From Bemisia tabaci (taxonomy: Eukaryota; Arthropoda; Insecta; Hemiptera; Aleyrodidae): 64,000 nucleotides of DNA. Where the stretch lies: the NCBI RefSeq assembly GCF_918797505.1, contig NC_092802.1:22217883-22281882 (forward strand), read 5' to 3'. The position numbers and the translations under genes were made by a program. Under the pieces are notes generated by a model. The model did no database searches, had not been told where the DNA came from, and saw only the letters and a list, made by a program, of their open reading frames with translations. The number at the start of each line of letters is the position of its first letter. Within the stretch, counting starts at the first letter, position 1. This document shows, piece after piece, positions 12,401-22,187 of this stretch.

Positions 12401-15400
12401 GCAAATGCAGTTCGCATTTGTGCCTTCAAAACATGTGAACACTTCCTCTCTTCCTCCATGTTACCGGTGTGGCAAAAATATTTACGACAAAAAAAATCCC
12501 AGTACTATCAAGTACTTCGTAAATGTAAATTTAAAAAGTTACACAAATTTTAAAAAAAACGAACAACCAAGAACCTTTACTCAGCAGAAAAGAAACTTCG
12601 TTCCCCGTCAAACTTTCTCTAAATCACGTAAACGAAAGAAAAATAGCATGTTCTCCACTTACTTACACTCTCCAGCTCTCACCACCATTTTCAGCCCATT
12701 TTTACGCCAGATTTCCTCTTTCTTTCCATAATTTCACTCCGTAGTAAAACAATCTACCTCAAAACATTTTCTTCACGGAAAATGATTTTCAGGCATACGC
12801 CCTAACTTGATAAAATGTGTTTATTCTTCATTATCTTACTTTTTGATTGAGATTCTAAATGAGTAACGCGCCTTTAACGTATAAACTTAAACTCAAACAA
12901 CTCTGGAAGAGCTAGACGGTTGATCAGCGAACCTTAGCCTTGTTTTTTTTCCTTTTTCATCAGCAATTTCCCAAAAATTCAATTAAAATTTGGTTTAATT
13001 TTTCCCTTTGCACCAATCGATGACTTATATTTATATTTTTATACCGGAACGTGTTCAAAAGAACATTTTAGCTGAACTGCAATTTGCAGTTTGAAACCAG
13101 AAAATTTGACCTCTATGGAAAAACACTTGTGTGCATAGGGGGACTAATGGCACAACACAACAATTTGCTGCTCCTGCGGCACCGAGATGCATCCCAGCCA
13201 CGAGATGAGACACAGAGATCTAGCAGTCATACGGGATACAGATCTCACCCGAGAGTTTGGATGCATCTTTGTGTCGCGGAAACAGCAAATTGAGAGCAAC
13301 GCATATCTACGCGATGGCGAAGAGACATATGATCCGGGAGCGTTGTCGAATTGTCTCATCAACTTAGTAAAAAGAATACCTTATACAGAGCATCTTTCGA
13401 ATAATTAAATGAGCGCATTGTTGCCGAGCGGAGCTGCGAGCATTGAGACGTGAGCCCTGAACCTCATAAGACCATGTGTACAATACGGCTCATGTCGCGG
13501 TGCGTGCAGCCCCGTTCGATGGAAATGCGTTCATTGTTCCTCACGATGAAATGCGCAGGATTAATTTCAACTCTTATCAAAAATACGAGAACTTAATTTT
13601 CGCACGGAGAAGGACGCGCGAGAATGGTGAACTACCGGGATCGAGCACCAAATAGAGACAATTTTGAGTAATTTATCAACAAATTCACGGCAATTTAATT
13701 TTTTAATTTTAATTTTTTTAGTCACAGTCTCGGAAGCGTCGCGGTACTCGCGCGCCCTTTTCCTTGCTTAAAAATTCAGTTAATCAAAAATTATATTGAG
13801 ACACGGATCTTCATAGAGAAAGTCGACAAGGATCGAGTCTTAATAGACAAAATTATTAAATTATCAGCAAAACTCTCACACTCGTGATTCTCCACCGATG
13901 TTTGAGACTCTGTTTTCCTTCACGGCGCGGGCCCCCTGTTGCAGTGATGCATAATTGCCTGCCAAACGTAATTTCAAAATTAACAGCAAACTGACCGTCA
14001 CTTCCCGCAGAGTTTGACAAATTTCATTTTTTCGTCTATATAAGTCGATCAGTAATTACTTTTAAGTGAAAGAGCAGCGCTGCAATGAAGGGTCTCTCGC
14101 CGCGTCGTTCAGGCAAACTTTAACACACATTTTTACGCAAAGCTTACAGTCCCCAATTTGAAAAATTCCAATCACATATTCAATTTCAATTCATTCAATT
14201 CATTTCGTTTCAAGTTCATATTTCGTTAATATTTCGTTGTTCCACTCACGTAGGGGTGCGTCTCGATCTCCACATGAGCCATAATTCCAATAGGAACCCA
14301 TTAATCCGAGAGCTCATGAGGTGGTCCAGAGGCGCCCTTGTGTGGGGGGAACGACAAAGTATATGAGCTTCATAAGAAATAACGGAAATTGATACCAAAT
14401 TGTTTCGCACACTTACCAGGAAAATTCATGAAATTTTCTCTGTGCAAAGAAACGAAGCGCAACGCGCAGTTTGTAAAAAGAGCAATTACGATAGGAATAA
14501 GCTTAGGTTAATAGTTTAGATTTCAATTAAGTAACATTACTTAGTAAATATATTTAAGTAAAAGGCCGATAATTCGGCATTAAACGCCCCAAGTTAAAGT
14601 AGAATTCCGTATAGAACTAATTTGTCTCATTCTTATACTTAATAAAATAAATGTAGGCGCTTACGCCCACATTACAATGGAAGAGACCTCTTAATACCTA
14701 GGTGGCTTCCTGGCAAGCTTCTCAACATTCAGAAAGTTCGACTATTAATTATTTTATACACTCCATTTTTTCAAATCACGTGCTGCACAAACGCGGCGCA
14801 CACTGGTCCGGGCCAGCAGGAGAGGTCGAATACAAACTAAAAGCTTCGGGAACTTATAAGATCGAAACTAGTAACGAGAAAGTTTAAGAGCGAATACATT
14901 GGTTCTTTCATAACAATCTCCGTTCAGGGACAGCCTTCCTGATCAGTTTCTTTGAATAAACACGTACCAAAATTTAAAATTTTCAGTCAACACCTTGATG
15001 TCCGACCTTTACTGTTTCCTCGTACCACTGTGCGGCGTAAATCGCAGTGCGTCAATAGCTAAGCCATTTGAAGCTGTAGGATATGATCGATACCACGACC
15101 GTAGGTTTCCCATTAATTTGAGTGGATCGAACAATAAATCGCAAGACGCAAGCAATATCCCTAGTAGCATGATTCACTTTCTCCTTCCTAACAAACGTAT
15201 AAGGAATTAATACCGGTTATATAATCACCATTTTAACTAAAGTTTATATATCGTGTATATAAGTTTTATATAAAATGCCCATGAAAATAATTATTCATAT
15301 TTTCAGAAGATAACGTTTATATAAAATTTATATAATTGAGGAAGGGTTTTTATAAATTTTCTTTATACGTATAGTATCCTTTTGCTTAATTTGCTTATTA

Positions 15401-18400
15401 TAACTGTTATATAAATGACCTGAATGACTTTAACGTAAACCTATCTCATTTTCATGAATGATGATGATGATCTCATTTCAATGAACACCCTCGACTCTCG
15501 GACTGCGTGGGATAGGTATTATTAGAGGTACTAATGGCTCCGAGACGAGTTAAAAGGGGATATCTCGGCACACAATCCGAGGAGCCCTGTTACCTCAGTT
15601 GGTAGCGTGTCTGGCTCATAACCCTGCCCAGTTAGACAGCAATATTTTAAAAATATTGAAATTTAATATATTTTTAAAATGTTTTTCATGTATTTTTAAA
15701 ATATTTTCAAAAGTACTTTTGAAATACAATCAATGAATATTTTTAAAACATTTTAAAAATATATTAAAAATATAAAAAATTAAAATTTTTAAAATAATAT
15801 TTTATAATATTTTTAAAGTATATCATAATTATTTTTGTTAATATTTTAAAAATATTATTAAATATTATTTTAAAAATTTTGATTTTTTTTTAAAATGTTT
15901 AAATTAATATTATAAAAATTTTAAAAAAAGGAAATGATAATAATAATAAATAAATAACATAAATACATCGACATAAATTCAAACTAGAAAAAGGCCCAAA
16001 TAATTAAAACTGGAAAAAGACGCAATTATAAAGTTAAAAAATAGAGAGAGAGAGAGAGAGAGTTAAAAAAATGAGAGTTAAAAAAAAATAGAGAGAGTTA
16101 GAAAAAATGATAGTTAAAAATCATGATAGTTAAAAAAAAGAGAGAGCTAAAAAAATGAGAGAGAGTTAAAAAAAATGAAAATGAAAAAATTACATCATGA
16201 AATAAAAAACAATAAATAAATAAATAATAAATAATAAAGTCTGGTAAAATATCATAAGAATCCGTCAATAAACAAAATATTACGGACTCAGAGGCCTGCG
16301 ATAGTTAAGAGATTGAATTTAGGGGCCCATTCATATCAAGCCTGGCTGGTCTGGTGGTAAAGTACTGGACTTCGGATTGCAACTCCATCCCGAAGCGTGG
16401 GTTCTAATCCCGACTAGGACGGCGCGGATTTAAGGTAAGTCACAACTCTACGATGATCCACCACCTGGTAGTAACGCATATGAAAACTTGCACACTTCAT
16501 AACTAGAGTGCGCTACCAGCCAGGAAGAATAATGAAAATTCATTTTATACACTCTTTGAATTTGGTTATATAACTTTTATACTAAGGGTTACATAATAAA
16601 ATAAGTTTTTTAGTAAACTTTTAACTAAAAAACTTTACATCCATTACATAAACAATGAATATTCTTTAGCTTGTGGTTATTTACGGTTTATACTTTTAAA
16701 AACAAATTTTTTATATAACTCTGCTACTAGGGATGCCATATTGAGATGCAATTTACACAATAAACTAACGGCGTAAAGGAAAGAAAACTTGAGTAACGAA
16801 CGGTCAACATCACTCCGAAATAGCCTCGGCTATTTTCACTAGCTACCACTAGAATGAAACATTTTGGTACCATAATGCGAAACGTACCAGGATGAATCGC
16901 GTCAATTTAAGATGTACAATTCCACCATGATCAATTCAGTTTCTTTTCCTCCTTTCTTTTACAAAAAACAAACATTACACCTTCACAAAGGTTGACCTTT
17001 CGTTGCTCAATGCCTCGCCAAAGCATCAGAAACAAAACCAAATTAGTTCCAGAAATTAGTTCTATCTTAGTCCTTACTTTCAGACTTAAAAGTTACAGAA
17101 AAATATAATAGAAATTAAAGTTTAAACAGAACAAAACTTAGTCATGCCTAGATGACAGTGAGCTTTTCTCTCATTTCTTCTCTCTATTGTCTTACACTCA
17201 CGACTCGAACGTGCAAATTCTGTTAATTTACATCAACTATTTTAAAGCACGAATCATGCTCACTAAGTATTAGAATTAAGAAGGTTTAGGGTAACAAGTA
17301 AAAAAAAAAATTTTTTATTAGAATTAAAAAGGTTAAGGGTAGTATGTAGCAGGAATTTTTTTTTTAGGAAGCCGCTCACTTCGCCTGAGCGACAGTTTCC
17401 AAACAACATGGAAATTTCATCCCCCCCCCCTCCCTCACCCACAGAAATTAGGGACGACCTAATGGTTGTCATAGGGCCCAAAGACCACTAACGGTCACCT
17501 ACCTTCAGAACACCACAAAATTTGTCTTCACTTAGGACTCCGAAGATCACCCTAACAACAGAACTCTCAAAAAAAAACGTGCTTCGGGGGCCTAACTGAA
17601 GATAAATATCCATTTATAACATTGATTTCAATTCACTTGTCACACGACATGCCAACAAAAATTAAGGCTCCTAAAATGCTAGATTTCTGAGACAAGAAAG
17701 AAACAAAAATCAGCATCTTGTAAAGACGAGCTTCAAAAATTTCACGTATCCAGACGTGGATATAATGCACGAAGCCCTAAGAATTGCCACTCAACTTAGG
17801 AAAACTTCGTGTAGTATGTTCAAACTGGTTCTGTCTCTTCCAAACTTAATTATAAGAGCCGTCGGGGAACATCTGCTACTGTCAATACAAACTCTATCAA
17901 TAAATATATTTTAGTGAAATAAGCTTAAATTGAATGTATCTTAGTACTTTAGCAAAGTGAAGCTAAATTGAATGTATTTTAGTAATTTTAGCAAAGTGAG
18001 CGCCAGAGTAAAAGCCGGCGCAGCCGCAGTGTTCTCAAAATGAAGTAACTTTTCATCTTTGACACGTAAATTAGATCTACTCACTATCTCCCTCTAAAAA
18101 TATCGCTTAGTCCATGACAGAAGCAGAACATGGCCATTCAGGGCAACAATTTGACAACACTGAAATTGCGCCGGCTCCTACTTACCACACCATACTTACA
18201 AAAAATTAGGCAATTATAATAAGATGTAAATAACTTTGAGTAACTACATGTTCGGAGAATCCAATTAATTTACATTATTCATTATTTAATTAATTAAATT
18301 ATCCAACACTGGTTGCCATGGCCAAATTTGTGAGTTAAGATGTCCTCTATGGCGAGTTAAGAATCGATAGAGTAAAAAATATGAATATAATGACAAATAT

Positions 18401-21400
18401 TTACGCCGCATAGCGCATAAAACCAAGATTTCTTCATTCATTATAATCCAACGCTATTTACAGCCTTGGAATCTATCAAAAATTGTTAAATAACTAACTA
18501 CTTGTTACTAACTGCTTGTTAATAGCATTATTAATAGCGTTGTACAGTGAAATAGTAAACTATAGAAAAGAAAGTTATAAATCAGTAGCTCAGTAGGTCA
18601 ATATTAATTAATTAATTAGTTCATCATAGTCAATCGTAGTTCAGTAGGTTAGTAGTTTCCTTCTCATACATAATGAACCATACTAGTGCACGTAAATAAC
18701 TTTGCATAATTACGTGCTTAAAAAACATGCCTAACCACCCTCAACTCTCCACGATAGTTCGCATGATTTATTAGCATGTCGCATAATTTGCAGCACTTTT
18801 TCTTCCATGCTAAGTAGTTCCGTACTAGTAGAAGAGTTAACTTATTAAGATAAAAAAGGCTTGTATACAGCAAGAACCTCGTACAGGGTAATTCTTACTT
18901 TTTTTTAAAAAAAAACTAACTTTTTCAGACGAAAGAAGATCTATCCATTTTCCTCCCCTTCCTCTTGTTACAGGCCTTGTAAATAGCTTTGCACTTATGC
19001 ACTTATCAACAAAACACGAGAAATCTCAGCATATTTGACCGAAACAAAAAAAAATATTACCCAACATTGTAAATAGTATGTACATTAGAACATTAAAAAT
19101 TCTAAGGAAATTACTCAACCACTCAAATTCCGCGGACAGGCAATTAATGAGCTTCCGGCAGTCGGACCGACGGACCCCATAGAGCAAAAGGGATGACGAA
19201 AAATGGACACCGCCAACAACAACGCCTTAGCGGGGAAGGGATCCCCCCTCCCCCCCTCCCTCACAACTCCATTACCACAAGTTTCAGCGCGAAGCAGCTC
19301 ATCGCGCCCTAACGAGCTCGAACACTCGAGCGCGACCAAAAAAACGTGGAACAGCAGTTGGCAACACCGCCAGGTTGCCAATTTAAATCCAACCAAACAA
19401 TGCGATTTCGGTTGAATTTACGTCAGATTTTTTCCACCACAATTAGCAGCCCCGCCGACATACCAAATCAGTCTCCGCGGCACTAACTTCATGTGGAAAT
19501 CTGACCAATACGAAGATGTGGACACCAGGGTATTCAGACACAATTGGCAACTCCGCCGAATCGCCCAACAATCTACACAGCACTTAAAACGCATGGAAAC
19601 CCGCTATGCAAAAGAAACCCAAATTCCTTTATCATAACACCAACTGGCAACAACTCTGAACTACCAAATTGATCTCCACGACAGCAATGGGCGGAGATCT
19701 GCAGGAGGAAATAGCATTTTTTTTTATGGGGCAAAATCTTCTATATTAAGCCCACCTTTTTTTTATTCTTGCTACTTGCGATTACTCAGCACAAAATCGC
19801 AGACTGAGGTCGGGGAGATCGCGAAAAATCTTTATTTTTTGAGTAAATCCATTATATCACTGCTCAAGCCTTTATTTTCCGAAAAAGCTAAAAATCAAGC
19901 CGACCTCAGGACCTCCAGAAAATTACCTTCACCTCGCCCCACTTCGACGGCCACGCAAAACGACCTGCCATGTACCGACCAACCACGAAATCGTCGCCCA
20001 AATCGCCAATTGCCAATGGCCAATGGCCAATGGCCAATCGTATCAAAGCTGCCAACACCGCTCGAAAATGTAGAACTAGGAGTATTAGAGGGATAACATG
20101 TTGCAACTTTCGCGGCGCCGAGGAAACTCAACCCCAAAGCTCTACCCACGGGCCACACCAAATTCACGGGACTGCAAGCGGACCTCAGCCTCACTGGGTT
20201 CCAGGGCAGACGCCCCAACCCCCCACCCCATGCCTCTGCTTCCAGGGGGCCCAGGGCGAACGCCCCCCCCCCCCCCCCGCCGACACAATTTGAGTGAAAT
20301 GAGAAAAAAACATTAGCTTTAAGTGTACATACATAATTAGGAGTAAAATATTTTTTTCCCTTTACAAAGTAAAAACCACGTAACCAGTCAAGCATCAATC
20401 ATGGCCAAAAGTTTACACGCCGAACAACGCTCAGCTGTTCGAGACACCCGATATGAAGCAAGAAGCTCCTCGCTCTCCGGCCCCGCGCCGAGAGTCAGCG
20501 ACCTTCCCGCCAGCTGACCGACTCGTATAACGCCGGCGACAACCGCCGAGCGTTCCCCAGCGTCATATTTCACTTTCCTTCTATCCCTGTACAGTTAAAT
20601 CTTTGTAATTAGACCCATTGTTTAGATTTAAGAATGACAGTAGCAGGTTAATGCTCCCAAAAGGACGGGCATAATGACTAATAACAATTTTTTTTTCTTC
20701 AAACTTCCCCAGTCCCTACAAAATCATACCCCAGTGTTGACTAGCTGCTTCCAAAACGCTCGACCTCCCGGTGACCCACTGCGGATAATGAGGTCATTAT
20801 CCCGTGTCGTTGTAGGGGGAGTATAACGGAATATTGGAGTTACGGCGGTTTTGGAAGCAGCGAGCCAATATTGCGCCGCGAGATCGGTGGATCCGCGAGT
20901 TTTTCATGACACAGCTTGTCACATCCGTCAGTGACATCGCTCGGTGACATCACCAGACACAGCCTTGTCAGATAGCCCGAGGAATCCCCCAATTGCGTAT
21001 ACCCCAGACTCGGGCGCCGGGCGACCGAGAGTCCACGGAGCGGCAACCTAACCAGTTGCTTTCCGCGGATTTCGGAGTCCTGACGGATGTGACATGCTTG
21101 GTCAGGGGATTTTGGCGAGCTAACCGTGGGAATCAGCAGGCCTAGGAGGCCCACGAGGAGCTCTCTGAAATCCCCTGAAGTCAGTCGTCTCACCAACCGT
21201 GTCTACGCCTCCTCGCGGACCCCGACGCGTGTCTCACCCCGTAGTCGAGTCCTCGAGTATCCCTCGGCCGAAAGTTGTGGTCCTACGGTCCGTCCCCGAC
21301 CCCCCTTTCGCCCCAGCGGTCTTTCACCCCCTTTTGAGTCCTCGACTCCTCAAGTTGCCCCGTCCCGCGCCTCACCCCGGTGATTGAGCTTTGAGTATCC

Positions 21401-22167
21401 CTCCCCTCGCCGAAAGTCCCGTCCAGCACCCCCGACGGCTCTTCCTGCTTGGAGACCCCCCCCCCCCTTTTTGTAGTAGTTGTATCTGTGTGATAGTTAT
21501 CTGTGTGTTAGAGGTCTGTGTGACCTAGTTGTAGTCGTACCGTTACCCAATACATCGAGTGGCCATCTCCTACTTACGTGTTCCTTCTTTTCCTTAGGAT
21601 TCTAGGATACGTTCTTGAGGTAGGTGACCATCTATTTAGAGTGACAGGGCTCTTACACCCTCCTTAGACCATACTCTTTTCTAGGACTACCCTGTCTGGT
21701 GGATACGCCCCCATCTGCGATCATCCCCTACGTGTTCAGCTACTTGGCTCGAGAGCTGAGCACGTTATATAAGACAAAATGATCTAATTTGCTGAAATAC
21801 ATGTGTTCAAATGGGAAATGCTACCAGATGACGTCATTAGGCGGTGCATTTTCTCACTTTTAAATCTATTTTTATACTATTTCCTTTATCAGAAAAAAAT
21901 TATTAAAGTGAGCAAAAATGAGCACCATCTCACCATCATAAATGTTTTACTTACAAGGAGGTTGATTTGAGGAACTGCGTACCCTTTTTAATATTGATAT
22001 TGTTATGACGAAATCATAATATTTGTTCGGCATTGAAAAATAAGTTATGAAAAACTCGCCCCACTTACCGACCAGGTGGGATGTTTCCTCAAAAGCTCGT
22101 CAATATTCTCTGAGCCTAAGGATTGGTGGACCAATGCAAGGGATAGAAAAACAATAACAGTCAACAT
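380..22167 (-). CDS. Cathepsin B-like pseudopeptidase, gene A (3' end outside window)
   Basis: Spliced minus-strand gene with coding exons 22069-22167, 4307-4582, 2989-3180, 1570-1744 and 380-496. The C-terminal exon must lie left of position 1. Introns obey GT-AG and phases run 0, 0, 0, 1, 1 as in gene B. The order is signal peptide (about residues 1-18), propeptide, then the papain-fold (C1A) domain starting near the FDARE motif. Cathepsin B features kept are FDAREKW, SDRYCI, PTGG, GCVPYTYPACDH (occluding-loop region) and YGPV. The QGSCGSCW motif of active enzymes reads EGPCRADG, with the same spacing to SDR, so the nucleophile Cys is Asp at residue 124 and the oxyanion-hole Gln is Glu. The GCNGG motif is absent. 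The frame is intact, so a secreted or lysosomal protein without protease activity is likely (inference). Intron 1 is 17.5 kb because it contains an LTR element. Confidence 0.9.
497..1569. other. Intron 4 of gene A
   Basis: Contains an AT-rich stretch at about 520-610. The 99-codon open frame at 635-934 (+) has no domain I recognise and no splice or homology support, so I do not call it a gene. Confidence 0.6.
1570..1744 (-). CDS. Gene A coding exon 4 (occluding-loop region)
   Basis: 175 bp, phase 0 to 1 (TTTTTAG|GGT and T|GTGAGT). It starts GCVPYTYPACDHTTYY, aligning with GCRPYSIPPCEHH of cathepsin B. The first occluding-loop His is kept and the second is Thr. It continues with FDHDCPKKCTNEKYKK and PLDKDR. 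Confidence 0.92.
2477..2640. mobile_element. MITE with 9-bp target duplication, copy 1
   Basis: Short non-coding element with imperfect terminal inverted repeats (AGGCGTGGCGTGCTTTGCGA near the left end; inverted AAGGCGAAGCGTGAATGA at the right) and ATCGAT-rich inner arms. It is flanked on both sides by GACGTGAAC (2468-2476 and 2641-2649), a perfect 9-bp target-site duplication. A 9-bp duplication with GC-rich inverted ends suggests a Mutator-like (MULE) relative (inference). A related copy is at 34199-34361. It lies in intron 3 of gene A. Confidence 0.8.
2989..3180 (-). CDS. Gene A coding exon 3
   Basis: 64 codons, phase 0 to phase 0 (TTTTCACAG|CCA and AAG|GTTTGT). It contains MSDRYCIFTNG, MGCGELC and IPTGGPHG, matching the cathepsin B helix and loop after the active-site Cys. 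The region that should read CGDGCNGGYP is CTGKSAQYQS, so the GCNGG subsite motif is lost. Confidence 0.92.
3736..4125. mobile_element. Degenerate GC-rich hairpin element in intron 2 of gene A
   Basis: GC-rich block within AT-rich intron. The motifs GCCTGCAAGACTGCAGGGAT and GCGCCTACAAGACTGCATGA flank inverted CATTGCGC/GCGCAATG segments. It resembles a decayed member of the hairpin family at 55045-55195 and 57880-58045 (GGCGCCTACAAACC). The open frame across 3757-4194 is a by-product. Confidence 0.5.
4307..4582 (-). CDS. Gene A coding exon 2 (propeptide and start of mature domain)
   Basis: 92 codons, phase 0 at both ends (TTTCAG|TTC and GGG|GTAAGT). It encodes the propeptide (VESVETAVKN onwards), the conserved GATHIVRK segment, the mature-domain start VPGTFDAREKW, and ends EDEGPCRADG where active cathepsin B has DQGSCGSCWA. 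The disulphide Cys of that motif is kept; the nucleophile position is Asp. Confidence 0.92.
4609..4645. mobile_element. Solo terminal fragment of the GAGTCCC MITE family
   Basis: GAGTCCCTTTATACTGAGAG preceded by TA, identical to the terminus of the MITEs at 34611-34921 and 59685-59991. The rest of the element is missing. It lies in intron 1 of gene A, between exon 2 and the LTR element. Confidence 0.7.
4766..5710 (+). repeat. 5' LTR of the 17-kb element
   Basis: 945 bp, beginning TATAACGGAATATTGG and ending GCTGAGCACGTTATA, so the termini form a short inverted repeat TATAACG/CGTTATA instead of the usual TG...CA. It differs from the 3' copy by about six substitutions, three short indels and a poly-C length change, indicating a recent insertion. 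The proline-rich open frames at 5068-5329 recur in the other copy and lie wholly inside the LTR; I do not regard them as genes. Confidence 0.8.
5711..5770 (+). other. Primer-binding-site-like sequence and hairpin after LTR1
   Basis: TGGTGCAGGCCCCGGG at 5713-5728 starts with TGG and can be read as complementary to a tRNA 3' end (5-bp T-stem side, 7-bp acceptor side, discriminator, CCA). The tRNA identity is not determined. The following bases to 5770 form an imperfect inverted repeat (GGTGCAGG...CCCGCACC). Confidence 0.55.
5771..7222. other. LTR-element interior, no gene seen
   Basis: AT-rich sequence with poly-T tracts to about 6400, then a mixed-composition block at 6440-6780. Small open frames at 6006-6361 have no recognisable domain. 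Confidence 0.5.
7223..10665. mobile_element. Foldback element 1 with 33-bp arrays
   Basis: Ends ATCCCGAGAAAAAATGGATC and its inverse GATCCATTTTTTCTCGGGAT. The outer arms (about 7230-7690 and 9960-10660) consist of GATCATTCAA-type repeats, regular on the right and degenerate on the left. The inner arms (about 7900-8680 and 9160-9790) are inverted copies; for example CTCCCACATGCTGTCAAGAA at 8001 pairs with TTCTTGACAGCGTGTGGGAG at 9647. No transposase frame is seen. The build (long inverted repeats whose outer parts are tandem arrays) is that of FB/Galileo elements. Nested inside the LTR element. No clear target duplication. Confidence 0.8.
9969..10548. repeat. 33-bp tandem repeat array, about 17 units
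   Basis: Unit GATCCGGATCATTCAAGCTC followed by GTTGAAATCCAAT. The central units are nearly identical and the flanking ones drift to GATCAGGATC. Because 33 is divisible by three, the array is open in several frames and gives fake 11-residue repeat proteins on both strands (NDPDHSSSLKS and NDPDHWISTSL). There are no spacers, so this is not CRISPR-like. Confidence 0.9.
10666..13155. other. LTR-element interior with possible decayed gag frames
   Basis: Mostly AT-rich non-coding sequence. Overlapping frames at 12200-12553 and 12405-12731 (+) have unusual composition. The second includes PPCYRCGKN, which resembles the start of a retroviral-type zinc knuckle, but the His and last Cys are not in place. 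This is too weak to call gag. Confidence 0.3.
13160..13292. repeat. Small imperfect palindrome
   Basis: AATTTGCTGCTCCTGCGGCA at the left pairs with TGTCGCGGAAACAGCAAATT at the right, and GAGATGCATCC with GGATGCATCT. Both-strand open frames here are products of the palindrome. Confidence 0.6.
13293..15580. other. LTR-element interior, no gene seen
   Basis: No supported gene. Positions 13441-13510 (GAGCCCTGAACCTCATAAGA...) recur in modified form at about 30249-30316, marking a dispersed repeat. 15200-15420 is AT-rich. Confidence 0.5.
15583..15628 (+). repeat. tRNA-like 5' half (SINE head or tRNA-Met-like fragment)
   Basis: GCCCTGTTACCTCAGTTGGT followed by AGCGTGTCTGGCTCATAACC reads as acceptor, D-arm and an anticodon loop with CAT. 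The 3' half (variable and T arms) is missing, so this is a tRNA-derived fragment and not a functional tRNA gene. AT-rich self-complementary sequence follows to about 15930. Confidence 0.55.
15640..16250. repeat. AT-rich and GA microsatellite block
   Basis: 15643-15930 is built from TTTTAAAATATT-type words. 16041-16170 contains (GA)n runs separated by GTTAAAAAAA. Low-complexity, non-coding. Confidence 0.8.
16340..16425 (+). mobile_element. tRNA-derived SINE head
   Basis: TGGTCTGGTGGTAAAGTAC matches a pol III A box context and GGGTTCTAATCCC a B box, spaced as in a tRNA. The anticodon stem does not pair properly, so a SINE promoter is more likely than a tRNA gene. The body may continue to about 16530. 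Confidence 0.55.
16426..19330. other. LTR-element interior, no gene seen
   Basis: AT-rich. Minor local duplications occur at about 17265-17345 (TTAGAATTAAGAAGG / TTAGAATTAAAAAGG) and 17920-18000 (AAATTGAATGTAT twice). Confidence 0.5.
19340..20300. repeat. Degenerate repeats and GC-rich low-complexity DNA near the 3' LTR
   Basis: 19340-19720 contains diverged copies of a unit with TTGGCAACNCCGCC. 20014-20040 is a CCAATGG tandem run and 20262-20279 a long poly-C tract. The minus-strand open frame 19895-20398 is GC-driven and crosses these tracts, so I reject it as a gene. Confidence 0.55.
20812..20821 (+). other. Polypurine tract before LTR2
   Basis: GTAGGGGGAG lies directly next to the first base of LTR2 and is absent upstream of LTR1. 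This is the expected position for plus-strand priming in an LTR retroelement. Confidence 0.6.
20822..21769 (+). repeat. 3' LTR of the 17-kb element
   Basis: 948-bp direct copy of 4766-5710, about 99% identical by eye, with the same TATAACG...CGTTATA ends. It is followed at once by the TAAGA target duplication. Confidence 0.8.
22069..22167 (-). CDS. Gene A coding exon 1 (signal peptide)
   Basis: 33 codons from ATG at 22167 to donor TCG|GTAAGT. The peptide starts MLTVIVFLSLALVHQSLG, a typical secretory signal with a hydrophobic core, followed by SENIDELLRKHPTWS. The same SIDELL...PTWS ending is found in gene B exon 1, which fixes the start and the frame. About 13-26 bases upstream of the ATG the sequence TCTTTTCCAG|AG looks like a 3' splice site, so the 5' UTR is probably split. 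Confidence 0.87.
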
Positions 22168-22187
22168 TTTTGCGTCAGCCACGATGG

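Larger units (their letters stand above)
4766..21769 (+). mobile_element. 17.0-kb LTR retrotransposon, apparently non-autonomous, in intron 1 of gene A
   Basis: Two near-identical direct repeats (4766-5710 and 20822-21769) bound the element. The 5-bp sequence TAAGA lies just outside both ends (4761-4765 and 21770-21774), a target-site duplication. Two bases after LTR1 comes a primer-binding-site-like TGGTGCAGGCCCCGGG. LTR2 is preceded by the purine tract GTAGGGGGAG. These four hallmarks support one intact insertion rather than two solo LTRs. No gag, protease, reverse transcriptase, RNase H or integrase was recognised in the 15.1-kb interior; the longest open frames are in repeats or composition-biased DNA. 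It resembles a large retrotransposon derivative mobilised in trans, or a decayed element with nested insertions such as the foldback at 7223-10665. It is antisense to gene A. Confidence 0.8.

Noticed and set aside
12200..12731. Possible gag with zinc knuckle (CYRCGKN)
   Set aside because: Only the first two Cys fit; His and last Cys are missing and the frames overlap without a coherent protein.
16340..16425. Functional tRNA gene
   Set aside because: A and B boxes are present but the anticodon stem does not pair; a SINE head is more likely. The same applies to 15583-15628 and 50030-50113.
19895..20398. 167-codon minus-strand open frame
   Set aside because: GC-rich frame spanning poly-C and CCAATGG repeats inside the LTR element; low-complexity composition, no domain.
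4766..21769. Two independent solo LTRs instead of one element
   Set aside because: Same orientation, 5-bp duplication only at the outer ends, PBS-like and purine tracts only at the inner edges favour a single insertion; the alternative is kept as the refutation test.
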